From the NCBI RefSeq assembly GCF_001675285.1, contig NZ_LSGQ01000007.1, positions 1 through 64,000 of the forward strand: a stretch of 64,000 bases of DNA, written 5' to 3'. Both the position numbers and the translations under genes were made by a program. Source of the stretch: Elizabethkingia miricola. GTDB taxonomy: Bacteria > Bacteroidota > Bacteroidia > Flavobacteriales > Weeksellaceae. The notes below the pieces were generated by a model that had not been told where the DNA came from, ran no database searches, and was given only the letters and a program-made list of their open reading frames with translations. Numbering within the stretch: the stretch's first letter is position 1; each line of letters opens with the position of its first letter. This document shows positions 9,217 to 18,002 of the stretch, piece after piece.

Positions 9217-11048
9217 CTTTCTATATCTACCCAGTGCTGGTCATCGAAAGATATATTATCATCTTTCAGTAATTCTGCTTCACGTTCCAGGGCTTCCTTG
9301 ATGGTGAAGGTTGGGGATTCTTTTAATCTTTCTTTGGCCAGACGGCGTGTAGATAGTTTGTCAATAATTTCGAAACGGTGTCCTATCCTACGAGCTGCAT
9401 ATCGGCGCATGCCTGCAGCCTGAAGGATATCTACACCCATATTTACAGCTGTTCCTAATGTTTCGGGGTAAATATTCTCAACACCCTTGTTTAAAAAGTC
9501 GTAATTGTCAAGTCTATTTCTCGCGCGGACAAATATTTTAAGGTGTGGAAATTGTTTCCTTGCAATCTGGATAATTGTATAATTGTCTTCAGGGCTGTCA
9601 AGACATAAAACTAATATTTTAGCTTTTTCAGCACCAGCAACTCTTAGCAGTTCTGTTCGGGTAGCATCACCGTAAAAAACCTTCAATCCGTTATCTCTTA
9701 ACATTCTTACTCTGTCCGAGTCATGATCCAGAATGGTAGCCTGAAAGCCATTGACTTTTAAAAGACGGCCTACAGTACTTCCAAAGTGGCCATATCCTAC
9801 GATGATAATATTATTTTCACCAAACATTCCGTCATTTTTATGAGGATCATCACTCACTTTTACATTGAAATAAGGATCTATAAGTTTTTCATTAATTAAT
9901 AGTAGTATCGGCGTAATACACATAGTGATGGCTACTACAGCCATCAACTGGGAATTAAGCTCCTCATTAATCAAATAAAGTTTGGTAGCAAAACTGAGGA
10001 GTACAAGTGCGAATTCTCCTACCTGAGACAGACCAAGAGACATTAACAGATTCTGCTCTATGCTCATTTTAAAGACCTTTCCGATACAAAAGAGCACTGC
10101 AAACTTTACAACTAATATGATAGCAACAACAGAAAATATAAACAAAGGATCATCCTTAATAACGTTAAAGTTAATGGTAGATCCTACGCTAACAAAGAAT
10201 ACAGCGAGTAAAAGGCCCCGAAATGGATTTATATTGCTTTCCAGTTCGTGTCTGAACTCGGAATTAGCAAGCATAACACCTGCTAAGAATGCTCCTAATG
10301 CAGGAGAAAGCCCGATTAATGTCATTAAATGTGAGACACCAACGACTAAAAATAAAGAAGTAGCAGTGAGAAGCTCATTCATTCCTGAAGAAGAAACGTA
10401 ACGAAGAAAAGGCACAAAAATATAACGACCCAATATAATAAGGATCCCCACACCAATGAGTACAGAAAAGGGTTTCATCCAGTTGGGAAGCATGTTGATA
10501 AGTAATGCGGAATGATTCACCTGATCCATATCCGGATTAGCAATCCAGGGAAGAAAGGCTAAGATTGGAATAACTGCGATGTCCTGTAATAAAAGAATTG
10601 AGAAAGAAGCTTCACCTGCGGCAGTATTAAATAAATTTTTCTCCTTTAGTGTTTGTAGAACGATAGCAGTGGAAGATAAGGCGAAACACAATGCCATTGT
10701 AATAGCTATCTTATAATACCATCCGGTCCAGAAGAATATGAGAAATAAAAATGCTGTTGTCGCCAGCATCTGCATGCCTCCCAATCCAAGTATGGTCCGG
10801 CGCATCGACCAGAATTTTTTAGGCTCAAGTTCCAGACCTACAATAAACAGAAGCATAACGACACCAAATTCGGTGGCATGCATTACATCGTCTGCATTCC
10901 CTGTAAGCTTAAGCACAAAGGGGCCGATAATAATACCTCCTAATATATAGCCAATGACCGAGCTAAATCCCAATTTTCTTACAAGAGGAACCATGATGAT
11001 AGCTGCTCCTAAAAATATAAGTGTATTGGTGAATATTTGTTCGCTCAC
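9213..11048 (-). CDS. CPA2 family monovalent cation:proton antiporter (KefB/KefC-like)
   Basis: This is an inner membrane K+ or Na+/H+ antiporter of the CPA2 family. The first ~385 residues form a Na_H_Exchanger domain with about a dozen hydrophobic segments. A cytoplasmic RCK/TrkA-N nucleotide-binding domain follows from about residue 410, with the Rossmann motif IIIVGYGHFGSTVG, and then a C-terminal tail. The start is GTG at 11048-11046, overlapping the TGA of the upstream oxidoreductase gene (GTGA), which implies translational coupling. In Kef systems the flavin-type partner (KefF/KefG) is needed for full activity, and the upstream gene encodes such a protein. The transported ion cannot be read from the sequence. 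Confidence 0.92.
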   Translation of the reverse strand: MSEQIFTNTLIFLGAAIIMVPLVRKLGFSSVIGYILGGIIIGPFVLKLTGNADDVMHATEFGVVMLLFIVGLELEPKKFWSMRRTILGLGGMQMLATTAFLFLIFFWTGWYYKIAITMALCFALSSTAIVLQTLKEKNLFNTAAGEASFSILLLQDIAVIPILAFLPWIANPDMDQVNHSALLINMLPNWMKPFSVLIGVGILIILGRYIFVPFLRYVSSSGMNELLTATSLFLVVGVSHLMTLIGLSPALGAFLAGVMLANSEFRHELESNINPFRGLLLAVFFVSVGSTINFNVIKDDPLFIFSVVAIILVVKFAVLFCIGKVFKMSIEQNLLMSLGLSQVGEFALVLLSFATKLYLINEELNSQLMAVVAITMCITPILLLINEKLIDPYFNVKVSDDPHKNDGMFGENNIIIVGYGHFGSTVGRLLKVNGFQATILDHDSDRVRMLRDNGLKVFYGDATRTELLRVAGAEKAKILVLCLDSPEDNYTIIQIARKQFPHLKIFVRARNRLDNYDFLNKGVENIYPETLGTAVNMGVDILQAAGMRRYAARRIGHRFEIIDKLSTRRLAKERLKESPTFTIKEALEREAELLKDDNISFDDQHWVDIES

Positions 11049-11569
11049 GTGTTTAATGCTAATTTTCTGATGTTTTTACACTGATGATCCAATTCATGAT
11101 CTGAAAGCTGATCCGAATTATAAATTATAATAATCTCCTCTACAGAGACAAGATTAATCTTTAGACTTTGGGTGAGTGTTTTAATATAATCTTCGGCCGG
11201 ATTTCCATATATCCCGTCAGGTGTATAGGCATTCTGAGAACCTCCCGTAGTCAATACAATATAAGCTTTTTTTCCTTTTACAGGACTTGTGTCCGGACCG
11301 GACAGCCACTTCATATCAAAGACTTCATCTATCCATAACTTCAGTAAAGGAGGCATGCCGAACCAGATCATCGGAAAATGGAAAATAATGGTATCATATA
11401 CCATCAATCTTTTTCTCTCTTTAAATGCTGCGATATTGAAATCGGGATACTCCTCATAAAGATCCCGGAAAGTAACATTCTCAATGTTCTGATATGCTTC
11501 AATAAGCCTGATGTTGGCTTTAGAATATTCAAAATAAGGATGAGCAAATATTACCAGCGTTTTGTCCAA
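11045..11569 (-). CDS. NAD(P)H-dependent oxidoreductase, KefF/KefG-like
   Basis: This 174-residue protein has the flavodoxin-like fold of the NQO1/KefF family. Visible signatures are the first strand with VIFAHPYFEYSKAN, the loop FHFPMIWFGMPPLLK and the segment VLTTGGSQNAYTPDG. Family members bind FMN or FAD, reduce quinones or electrophiles with NAD(P)H, and in Kef systems act as ancillary subunits of the antiporter. The 4-base overlap with the following antiporter gene supports that role here. It is the first gene of a two-gene operon. Confidence 0.88.
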   Translation of the reverse strand: MDKTLVIFAHPYFEYSKANIRLIEAYQNIENVTFRDLYEEYPDFNIAAFKERKRLMVYDTIIFHFPMIWFGMPPLLKLWIDEVFDMKWLSGPDTSPVKGKKAYIVLTTGGSQNAYTPDGIYGNPAEDYIKTLTQSLKINLVSVEEIIIIYNSDQLSDHELDHQCKNIRKLALNT

Positions 11570-11645
11570 TGTTGTACATTTCTGGTAAATTTACTGAAAA
11601 TCAGCTAGAAAAGCAATGGAGATTCAGCGGGAATTATAGTATTTA

Positions 11646-12449
11646 TTACCAGCCACCACTGGCTCCGCCACCACCAAAAGAACCGCCGCCACCAAATCCA
11701 CCGAATCCGCCACCACCGGAAGAACCACCACCAAAGGAGCCTCCGCCACCGCCGAATCCGCCAGGAAAGAATATACCACCAGGGAATATACTGCGACCTC
11801 TGCGGGAAAGTGTAACATCGTCATCGTCGTATCTTCCGCCACCACCTTTACCGCCTTGGTTCATGACGATAATAACAATGATAATGATGAAAATAAGAAT
11901 AAGGAAAGAAGAAGAATTACCTCTTTTTTCTTCCGGAGCTTTTTTCTGGGGTTTAAATTTCCCCTGAACAGCTTCCATAATAGCGGAAGTACCCCTGTCT
12001 ATACCATTATACCATTGCCCTTGCTTGAAAGAAGGTGTAACAAGATAATCCAGTATCTGTTTGGCTGTAGATGCTGTAATATATTGCTCTACGGCACGTC
12101 CTTGCTGTATGGACATCGTACGGTCCTCCGTAGCAATAAGAAAGACAACACCATTATTAACTCCTTTTTGTCCAATTTTCCAATTTTCGCCATAACGCGC
12201 AGCCAGATAGTTTACATCTTCGCCACTGGTATTTGGCAGAATAATGACTTCTATTTCTGTGGAAGTAGAATCAGCAAATTTTATAAGTTTATTGTTCAGC
12301 GCATCTTTTTCCTGCTGGGTAAGCAGGCCCACTTTATCATATACAGGATAAAGAATGTCCGGCTTTGGCAGAATGTTCTGAGCCGAAAGCAAGCTGTAGA
12401 AACCTATGAAAATATAGGTGAAAAATAACTTAAGAGAAGCTGATCTCAT
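11646..12449 (-). CDS. TPM domain membrane protein with glycine-rich tail (YgcG family)
   Basis: This 267-residue protein has a signal peptide (to about LLSAQ, residue 24), a periplasmic TPM domain (about 35-165), one transmembrane segment (FLILIFIIIIVIIVM) and a very glycine-rich C-terminus ending SGGW. This is the usual layout of YgcG/TPM_phosphatase proteins, which in several bacteria sit beside LemA as here; their biochemical role is poorly defined. It overlaps the upstream TPM gene by 20 bases and is the last gene of the lemA-TPM-TPM operon. The glycine-rich end gives a long proline-rich open frame on the other strand, which is not a gene. Confidence 0.88.
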   Translation of the reverse strand: MRSASLKLFFTYIFIGFYSLLSAQNILPKPDILYPVYDKVGLLTQQEKDALNNKLIKFADSTSTEIEVIILPNTSGEDVNYLAARYGENWKIGQKGVNNGVVFLIATEDRTMSIQQGRAVEQYITASTAKQILDYLVTPSFKQGQWYNGIDRGTSAIMEAVQGKFKPQKKAPEEKRGNSSSFLILIFIIIIVIIVMNQGGKGGGGRYDDDDVTLSRRGRSIFPGGIFFPGGFGGGGGSFGGGSSGGGGFGGFGGGGSFGGGGASGGW

Positions 12450-12861
12450 TAGGGAGTTCGTTTTTGTTTTCCTGATCTGCAGGAAAATGTTTTTTCAATT
12501 CTGTTCCAGTTTTTAAGAGAGCGTCTCTTAGTCCCTGGAAGTAGAGTTTTTGTGCAAATTTTTTGGTGATTTCATCATGAAGCTGATCCCAGAAGTGCTG
12601 CTGCACTTTTTCATGAATGCCTTTATCCCCAATAATTGTCAGATATTTTTGTTCAAAACTAATATAGAAAAGTACGGCATTGCGATGTTGCGTTTTTTGC
12701 ATCTCCAGTTTATGAAATGCATCAATAGCTTCTTTTGCCAAATCCTTTTCGGAATGGGTATCAATATGGACACGTATTTCTCCGGAAGAATATTCTTCCG
12801 CTTTTTGAATGGCTTCCACAAGGGAAGCCATTTCTGTATTAGTTAAGAAGTCAGTCGTCAT
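12430..12861 (-). CDS. TPM domain protein without signal peptide
   Basis: This 143-residue protein consists almost entirely of a TPM domain (EIRVHIDTHSEKD, NAVLFYISFEQKYLTIIGDKGIHEK) with no signal or membrane segment, so it probably stays in the cytoplasm. It is the middle gene of the lemA operon, 5 bases after lemA and overlapping the following membrane-anchored TPM gene by 20 bases. The pair suggests one TPM domain on each side of the membrane. Function is unknown beyond the family assignment. Confidence 0.85.
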   Translation of the reverse strand: MTTDFLTNTEMASLVEAIQKAEEYSSGEIRVHIDTHSEKDLAKEAIDAFHKLEMQKTQHRNAVLFYISFEQKYLTIIGDKGIHEKVQQHFWDQLHDEITKKFAQKLYFQGLRDALLKTGTELKKHFPADQENKNELPNEISFS

Positions 12862-12866
12862 AATAA

Positions 12867-13478
12867 TTATTCTCCTTTAAAAACATCCGGAGCTTTGCTA
12901 GCGCCAGCATCAGCCTTAAAGTATGGTTTTTCTTTAAAGTTGGTAAAATTAGCTACTACATTTGTAGGGAACTGATTTCTGTATGTATTGTATTCTTTAG
13001 CAGCATCGTTATAGTTAACAGTTTCCATTCTGATACTATTTTCTATAGCTGTGTATTCTGCTTGGAAGTTAATGTACTGCTGATCTGCTTTCAGGTTAGG
13101 ATAAGATTCTACAACAGCCATTAAACGACTTAATGCTCCACTTAATTCTCCCTGAGCAGCTTGGAATTTTGCAATGTCAGCTTCTGTCATGTTAGTAGGA
13201 TCTATTGTAACAGATGTTGCTTTAGAACGAGCCTCTACAACTTTTGTTAATGTTTCCTGTTCGAATTTGGAATAAGACTTTACTGTTCTTTCCAAATTAG
13301 GGATAAGGTTTGCTCGTTTTTGGTAAACAGTTTCGATATTGGACCATTTGCTCTGTACATTTTGGTCTTTGGTTACCAGTGAGTTGTATTTTCCTACACC
13401 CCAGAAACCGATAATCGCTACAATAACTATAAGTACAATGGCGATAACACCAGCACTCATACATCCTTTATTTTTCAT
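12867..13478 (-). CDS. lemA: LemA family protein
   Basis: LemA proteins are single-span inner membrane proteins with a coiled-coil periplasmic domain, and their function is not well defined. This 203-residue example has a short cytoplasmic N-terminus, one transmembrane helix (about residues 8-28, VIAIVLIVIVAIIGFWGVG) and the family core YNSLVTKDQNVQSKWSNIET ahead of NLIPNLERTVKSY. It heads a three-gene operon with two TPM proteins, the standard neighbourhood for this family. The start follows a -7 box on the minus strand 36 bases upstream. Confidence 0.93.
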   Translation of the reverse strand: MKNKGCMSAGVIAIVLIVIVAIIGFWGVGKYNSLVTKDQNVQSKWSNIETVYQKRANLIPNLERTVKSYSKFEQETLTKVVEARSKATSVTIDPTNMTEADIAKFQAAQGELSGALSRLMAVVESYPNLKADQQYINFQAEYTAIENSIRMETVNYNDAAKEYNTYRNQFPTNVVANFTNFKEKPYFKADAGASKAPDVFKGE

Positions 13479-13513
13479 AGTTTATCTTTTTAATGTTTAA
13501 AATTTGTTTCAAT

Positions 13514-13541
13514 CAAAAATACAATTTTTGTGCTAAATTTG
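13514..13541. promoter_or_regulatory. Back-to-back -7 elements for lemA and folA
   Basis: On the minus strand TATTTTTG (plus-strand CAAAAATA, 13514-13521) faces lemA. On the plus strand TAAATTTG (13534-13541) faces folA. Only 12 bases separate them, so the polymerase sites must overlap. No clear -33 TTG was found for either. Confidence 0.45.
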
Positions 13542-13558
13542 TAAAACAAACCTCAATA

Positions 13559-14083
13559 ATGATAACAATAGTAGTTGCAGTAGGAAAAAATAACGAGATC
13601 GGAAAAGGAAATCAGCTGTTATGGCACCTTCCGAAAGATTTGAAACACTTCAAAGAAATTACAAACGGACATCCTGTCATCATGGGACGTAAAACCTATG
13701 ACTCTATAGGAAAAGCTCTGCCTAACCGTACCAATATTGTTGTTACGAGAAAAACTGACTGGTTTGAAGAAGGTATTCTTATCGTAAATACATTGAAAGA
13801 AGCATTGAAACATGCTAAAAAGATTGACGAAAAAGTTTTCGTAATTGGCGGTGGTGATATTTATAAGCAATGTATGAAAGTTGCTGACAGTATCGAGCTA
13901 ACGCGAGTGGACGGAACATTTGATGCAGATGTGTTCTTTCCGGAAATTAATGAAAAACAATGGCGGATTGTTCAGGAAGAATGTATTGAAAAAGATGATA
14001 AAAACGCATTTGATTTCTGTTTTCAGACTTTCGAAAGAATAAAAATAGAAGAGAAAGGAACACAGGTAAACGCATCTGAATAA
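13559..14083 (+). CDS. folA: Dihydrofolate reductase
   Basis: This enzyme reduces dihydrofolate to tetrahydrofolate with NADPH and is the target of trimethoprim. I chose the ATG at 13559 (174 residues) because it gives the family N-terminus ITIVVAVGKNNEIGKGNQLL and sits 17 bases after a -7 box; a longer frame from 13493 would run through that promoter. Visible motifs are LLWHLPKDLKHFKE with the substrate-binding Asp, GHPVIMGRKTYDSIGK, and VIGGGDIYKQ for NADPH. No thymidylate synthase gene adjoins it. Confidence 0.95.
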   Translation: MITIVVAVGKNNEIGKGNQLLWHLPKDLKHFKEITNGHPVIMGRKTYDSIGKALPNRTNIVVTRKTDWFEEGILIVNTLKEALKHAKKIDEKVFVIGGGDIYKQCMKVADSIELTRVDGTFDADVFFPEINEKQWRIVQEECIEKDDKNAFDFCFQTFERIKIEEKGTQVNASE

Positions 14084-14102
14084 ATTTCCTGTTTAAAATT
14101 CT

Positions 14103-14110
14103 TATCTTTG
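14103..14110 (+). promoter_or_regulatory. -7 element for the 14128 gene
   Basis: TATCTTTG is a perfect TAnnTTTG match 17 bases before the ATG at 14128, so the predicted leader is only about 14 nt. Confidence 0.5.
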
Positions 14111-14127
14111 CACTTCAAAATTTAAAG

Positions 14128-14694
14128 ATGAATAAGTATATAAAATTTCTTATTGCTGGTTTATTAATCGCAGCCGGAATTTATCTGATGTTTAATAGGA
14201 ACATAGGATGGGGAGTAGTTGTTGTTATTTTATCTGCAATACCAATTCTATTATTTTTTAAAAATGAATACATTCTGTTGGCTTTCTGGCAATTAAGAAA
14301 GCAGAACTTTGCCAAAGCAGCACAATGGCTTTCAAATATTAAAAACTATCAGTCTCAGCTTCATAAAAGTCAGTATGGTTACTTCCACTATTTAACCGGA
14401 CTAACTACAGCGCAGGATAATCCGGCAAAATTAGAGCCTTACATGAAAAAAGCATTGGAATATGGCTTGAATATGAAACATGACCGGGCACTGGCAACTC
14501 TTAATCTTGCAGCAGCTGCAATGCAAAAAGGCAGGAAGCAGGAAGCCAAAATCCTTATGGATGAGGCAAAAAGATTAGATACATCAGATATGATGGGAGA
14601 TCAGATCAAGATGATGAGAGAGCAATTGAAGATGCCAAATATGCAGAAACACATGCATAACCCGCATATGCGCCAAAGAGGAAAATACTTCTAA
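14128..14694 (+). CDS. Membrane protein with TPR-like helical repeats
   Basis: This 188-residue protein has two N-terminal hydrophobic helices (about residues 7-23 and 28-46). They are followed by a soluble helical region resembling tetratricopeptide repeats (FHYLTGLTTAQDNPAKLEPYMKKALEYGL and RALATLNLAAAAMQKGRKQEAKILMDEA), and the protein ends in a Met/His-rich tail (MPNMQKHMHNPHMRQ). The helices suggest a cytoplasmic protein-binding platform at the inner membrane. I do not recognise a named family, and no neighbour suggests a pathway. The Met/His tail could bind metal, but that is speculation. Confidence 0.75.
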   Translation: MNKYIKFLIAGLLIAAGIYLMFNRNIGWGVVVVILSAIPILLFFKNEYILLAFWQLRKQNFAKAAQWLSNIKNYQSQLHKSQYGYFHYLTGLTTAQDNPAKLEPYMKKALEYGLNMKHDRALATLNLAAAAMQKGRKQEAKILMDEAKRLDTSDMMGDQIKMMREQLKMPNMQKHMHNPHMRQRGKYF

Positions 14695-14700
14695 AAATAT

Positions 14701-14729
14701 AAAGCCACTTTTCAGTGGCTTTTTTTATT
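14701..14729. terminator. Bidirectional terminator
   Basis: AAAGCCACT and AGTGGCTTT (14701-14709 and 14714-14722) pair perfectly around a TTTC loop, followed by a T run. It separates the convergent 14128 and TRIC-like genes. Confidence 0.85.
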
Positions 14730-14738
14730 GATTTAATT

Positions 14739-15371
14739 TTACATTTCAGAATTTTCTTTTCCGACATAAAACTTAGGCATTTCCCAATGATATTTTACTG
14801 CCAGAGTTCGTATGGCTACAATTAACAAAATGGTCAAAACCTGTACAAACGAATAGGTAAGGGTTGTGAATTTTGCTAGCAATAGGAATACTGAGCCTCC
14901 TATAATACATGCTGTTGCATAGATTTCTTTACGGAAGATTAATGGAATTTTATTCAGAAGAATATCCCGGATAATACCACCGAAGCATCCTGTAATTGTA
15001 CCTAAAACAATGCATATCATGGGATGAAGGTTCGCATTGAGTCCTTTCTGAAGTCCTATAATAGTGAAAAGGCCAAGTCCAAAGGAGTCGAAAATGAAGA
15101 GTGTCACCTGAAAATTCTTTTCAATAGATTTAAAAATCATTGAAAAAATAGCGGTAATGAATATTACAGAACACATAGTAAGATCGTGCATCCAAAAAAC
15201 AGGAACGTCTAATAATAGATCCCGAACTGTACCACCTCCTACAGATGTAATAAATGCAATAATAACGACGCCAAAAGGATCGAACCTCCTTTGCATTGCA
15301 GCAAAAGATCCTGACATGGCAAAGGAAATTGTCCCGAGAATTTCGATAACGAAATTGAGTTGTTCATGCAT
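14739..15371 (-). CDS. TRIC-like cation channel family membrane protein (YicG/UPF0126)
   Basis: This 210-residue protein has seven predicted hydrophobic segments and the duplicated glycine motif of the UPF0126/TRIC family: SFAMSGSFAAMQRRFDPFG and GGGTVRDLLL in the first half, GCFGGIIRDILL in the second. Prokaryotic TRIC proteins form trimeric K+-permeable channels. It is the third gene of the ddl-coaD-TRIC operon (27 bases after coaD), a grouping with no obvious functional logic. Confidence 0.88.
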   Translation of the reverse strand: MHEQLNFVIEILGTISFAMSGSFAAMQRRFDPFGVVIIAFITSVGGGTVRDLLLDVPVFWMHDLTMCSVIFITAIFSMIFKSIEKNFQVTLFIFDSFGLGLFTIIGLQKGLNANLHPMICIVLGTITGCFGGIIRDILLNKIPLIFRKEIYATACIIGGSVFLLLAKFTTLTYSFVQVLTILLIVAIRTLAVKYHWEMPKFYVGKENSEM

Positions 15372-15398
15372 ATATTACCTATTACTCATTTTTTATTT

Positions 15399-15857
15399 CT
15401 AAACTCTTACAGCATTAGGAACTAATAGCTCATATTCTCCGCCGTGGGTAATAATTTCGCGGACAATACTGCTGCTAATGAATGATTTTCCAGAAGAAGT
15501 CAGCAGAAATACTGTTTCCAGTTTTTTATGAGCTAATGTTCTGTTGGTATGGGCAATTGCTTTTTCAAACTCAAAATCAGCAGGATTTCTTAATCCGCGA
15601 ATAATATACTGAGCATTTTTCTCAAAACAATAATCAACAGTTAGCCCTTCGAAGAAATCAACTTCTACATTAGGGAATTCAGCAACTGAATTCTGAATAA
15701 ATTCCATCCTTTTTTCAGGAGAGAACATATACTTCTTCTGTGAATTCTGGCCAATGGCAATAATCAGTTTGTCGAAAAGAGGCGCTGCTCTTTCAATAAT
15801 ATCGTAATGACCTAATGTTATCGGATCAAAAGATCCCGGAAATACGGCTATTTTCAT
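15399..15857 (-). CDS. coaD: Pantetheine-phosphate adenylyltransferase
   Basis: CoaD transfers AMP from ATP to 4'-phosphopantetheine to give dephospho-CoA, the penultimate step of coenzyme A synthesis. The 152-residue length is typical. The nucleotidyltransferase motif is GSFDPITLGHYDII with the catalytic TxGH, RGLRNPADFEFE binds pantetheine, and the C-terminal ISSSIVRE is the family motif. It starts 4 bases after ddl on the minus strand and is cotranscribed with it. Confidence 0.96.
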   Translation of the reverse strand: MKIAVFPGSFDPITLGHYDIIERAAPLFDKLIIAIGQNSQKKYMFSPEKRMEFIQNSVAEFPNVEVDFFEGLTVDYCFEKNAQYIIRGLRNPADFEFEKAIAHTNRTLAHKKLETVFLLTSSGKSFISSSIVREIITHGGEYELLVPNAVRV

Positions 15858-15861
15858 GATT

Positions 15862-16845
15862 TTATTTTTTTTCGAAGGCTTTTTCTACTTCATTTCCACA
15901 TAAATCTTTAATGGAAATACCATATATTTTTGCCTGTTGAGGTAAGATACTGGCTGGTGAAAACCCTGGATTTGTATTCATTTCCAACATGTATGGTGTA
16001 CCATCCATAATAATAAATTCACTTCTAGAGAAACCACTCATTCCCAATGAATCATAAGCTCTCTTGGAAATTTCTTCTACTTTTAATCTGGTAGCATCAT
16101 CTAGTCTTGCGGGAGTAATTTCTTCTGAGGCACCGTTGTACTTTGCTTCGTAATCGAAAAATTCATTTTTCGGGACAATCTCGGTAATTCCCAGAACAAT
16201 TGTTTCTCCTTTATAATCTAATACACCAACCGAAACTTCTGTTCCGTTAAGGAAACTCTCTATTAAGATCTCATCATCTTCTTTAAATGCGATTTCAATA
16301 GCATTCTGAAGTTCTGAGGCCTCTTTTACTTTTGAAATTCCCAATGATGATCCTGATTGGTTAGGTTTTACAAAAAGAGGTAAGCCCAGTGTACTGATGA
16401 TCTCATCATGATTAATATTTTCTCCCCTTCGGATGTAAATACTTTTTGCAGAAGGGATTCCGTATTTTGACAATACAGCAAGTGTATCTTTTTTGTTAAA
16501 GGTTAGTGCACTTTGGTAAAAGTTGCATCCTGTATACTTTTGTCCAACCGCATCCCAGTATGCCTGTAATATTCCATTTTCTCCCGGAGTACCGTGGATA
16601 ATATTGAAGCATACATCAAATTTTAGTTGTTCTCCATTTAGATCAACAGAAAAGTCGCCTTTATTGATTGGAAATTTTTCGTTGTTATCAGTAATTAGAA
16701 ACCATCCGTCTTTCAGGATGTGAACTTTATAGACATTGTACAGGTCTCTGTCTAGTTCATCAAAAATAAGCTGTCCGCTTTTCAGGGATACTACATATTC
16801 GTCGGAATAGCCGCCCATTACTACGGCCACATTTTTTTTTGCCAT
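15862..16845 (-). CDS. ddl: D-alanine--D-alanine ligase
   Basis: This ATP-grasp ligase joins two D-alanines for the peptidoglycan stem peptide and is inhibited by D-cycloserine. The 327 residues show the N-terminal GGYSDEYVVSLKSG, the ATP-grasp lid and binding segments LFVKPNQSGSSLGISKV and EILIESFLNGTEVSVGV, and the metal/substrate motif YMLEMNTNPGFSPAS. It heads the ddl-coaD-TRIC operon. murI lies 6 kb away, so the cell wall genes here are near each other but not clustered. Confidence 0.96.
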   Translation of the reverse strand: MAKKNVAVVMGGYSDEYVVSLKSGQLIFDELDRDLYNVYKVHILKDGWFLITDNNEKFPINKGDFSVDLNGEQLKFDVCFNIIHGTPGENGILQAYWDAVGQKYTGCNFYQSALTFNKKDTLAVLSKYGIPSAKSIYIRRGENINHDEIISTLGLPLFVKPNQSGSSLGISKVKEASELQNAIEIAFKEDDEILIESFLNGTEVSVGVLDYKGETIVLGITEIVPKNEFFDYEAKYNGASEEITPARLDDATRLKVEEISKRAYDSLGMSGFSRSEFIIMDGTPYMLEMNTNPGFSPASILPQQAKIYGISIKDLCGNEVEKAFEKK

Positions 16846-16874
16846 TCGATTAAATAAAAAGGTATGTATTAGGG

Positions 16875-16930
16875 CAAATTTAGCTAAAAAAATATTGCGA
16901 TAAAGTTTAGCTGAATAATTTATATATTTG
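16875..16930. promoter_or_regulatory. Divergent -7 elements for ddl and the PASTA gene
   Basis: The minus strand carries TAAATTTG (plus-strand CAAATTTA, 16875-16882), 30 bases before ddl. The plus strand carries TATATTTG (16923-16930), 26 bases before the PASTA gene. Both fit TAnnTTTG. Confidence 0.5.
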
Positions 16931-16955
16931 CGTTACTATTTTTAAGAATTGCCTT

Positions 16956-18002
16956 ATGCTAAAATCACTTTTCAATTGGAAAGTATTACTTAATATCCTT
17001 TTAGCCATCGTTGTTTTCGTTGGTTTAGTCTGGTTAACTTTTCGCTGGTTAGATTTCCATACCAATCACGGAAAAGAAATTGAAGTACCTAATGTTATCA
17101 ACATGTCAGCACAAAAGGCCATCGAAGTATTGGATAATGCAGGGGTGGCTTATCAGTTAGACAGCCTTAAATTCGATCCTAAATTTAAACCATCTCAGGT
17201 ATTAAAAGTAGATCCGCTACCTGGCTCACGTGTAAAAGACGGAAGACCAATTAAAGTATATATAAATCCTAAAACCTGGGCTAAAGTTGTTATTCCTGAG
17301 GTTATAGATACGTATAAATACAGAGCTTTTGACAAACTTACACTTGTAGGACTAAAAGTTGGAGACACTTTGTATGAACCAAGTATTGCTAAAGATGCTG
17401 TAATCCGTTTAATGTACAATGGAGCACAGGTAAAACCAGGTGATTTTGTACCTCGTTTTTCTGTTATCGATGTAGTAGTTGGTCAGGGACCTAAAAGAAA
17501 TGTACCTGTACCTAATATTGTAGGAAGAACATTACAGGAAGCTAAAGAAATTATTAAGCAGAATTATTTTGAGAGTGGTTTGTTCTATGATGAATATGAC
17601 CAGTCTGTGTCCGATCCTTCAATGATTGTATTCTATCAGAACCCTGCTGCCGGAAGTATTTCCGATCAGGGAGTACAGGTAGACTTGTGGGCGAGTAAGA
17701 AAACACCGGCAGAAATGCATGCTAAGATTAGTGAGCTGGATAATATTTATCGTCATAATCTTATTCCACAAGTAGATCCGGGAGAAACTAATTTCGATGA
17801 TTTTGATACTCCACCGCCACCACGTCCGGTAAAACCAAAACCTGTTGAAAAACCAAAAACAGATGCGCCTAAGACAGTAGTGCCTGAGAAAAAAGAAGCA
17901 ACGGATAAAAAAGCTGTTACAAAAACAGAGCAGAAACCTAAGACTGAAGAACATAAACCTGCTGATAAACCAAAAGAAAAGAAAAAGGTAATTATTGAAT
18001 AA
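16956..18002 (+). CDS. PASTA domain membrane protein
   Basis: This 348-residue protein has one N-terminal transmembrane helix (about residues 10-30). Three periplasmic PASTA domains follow (about 38-110, 111-185 and 186-255; for example PNVINMSAQKAIEVLDNAG, PEVIDTYKYRAFDKL, PNIVGRTLQEAKEIIKQNYF), then a Pro/Lys/Glu-rich, probably disordered tail. PASTA domains bind peptidoglycan or beta-lactams in serine/threonine kinases and PBPs, but this protein has no kinase or transpeptidase domain. Its TAA overlaps the ATG of rluD by one base (TAATG), so the two are cotranslated. A cell-wall sensing or scaffold role is inferred. Confidence 0.88.
   Translation: MLKSLFNWKVLLNILLAIVVFVGLVWLTFRWLDFHTNHGKEIEVPNVINMSAQKAIEVLDNAGVAYQLDSLKFDPKFKPSQVLKVDPLPGSRVKDGRPIKVYINPKTWAKVVIPEVIDTYKYRAFDKLTLVGLKVGDTLYEPSIAKDAVIRLMYNGAQVKPGDFVPRFSVIDVVVGQGPKRNVPVPNIVGRTLQEAKEIIKQNYFESGLFYDEYDQSVSDPSMIVFYQNPAAGSISDQGVQVDLWASKKTPAEMHAKISELDNIYRHNLIPQVDPGETNFDDFDTPPPPRPVKPKPVEKPKTDAPKTVVPEKKEATDKKAVTKTEQKPKTEEHKPADKPKEKKKVIIE

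Noticed and set aside
11569-11967. Long proline-rich open frame on the plus strand
   Set aside because: It is the antisense shadow of the glycine-rich tail of the TPM protein on the minus strand; no start context or homology.
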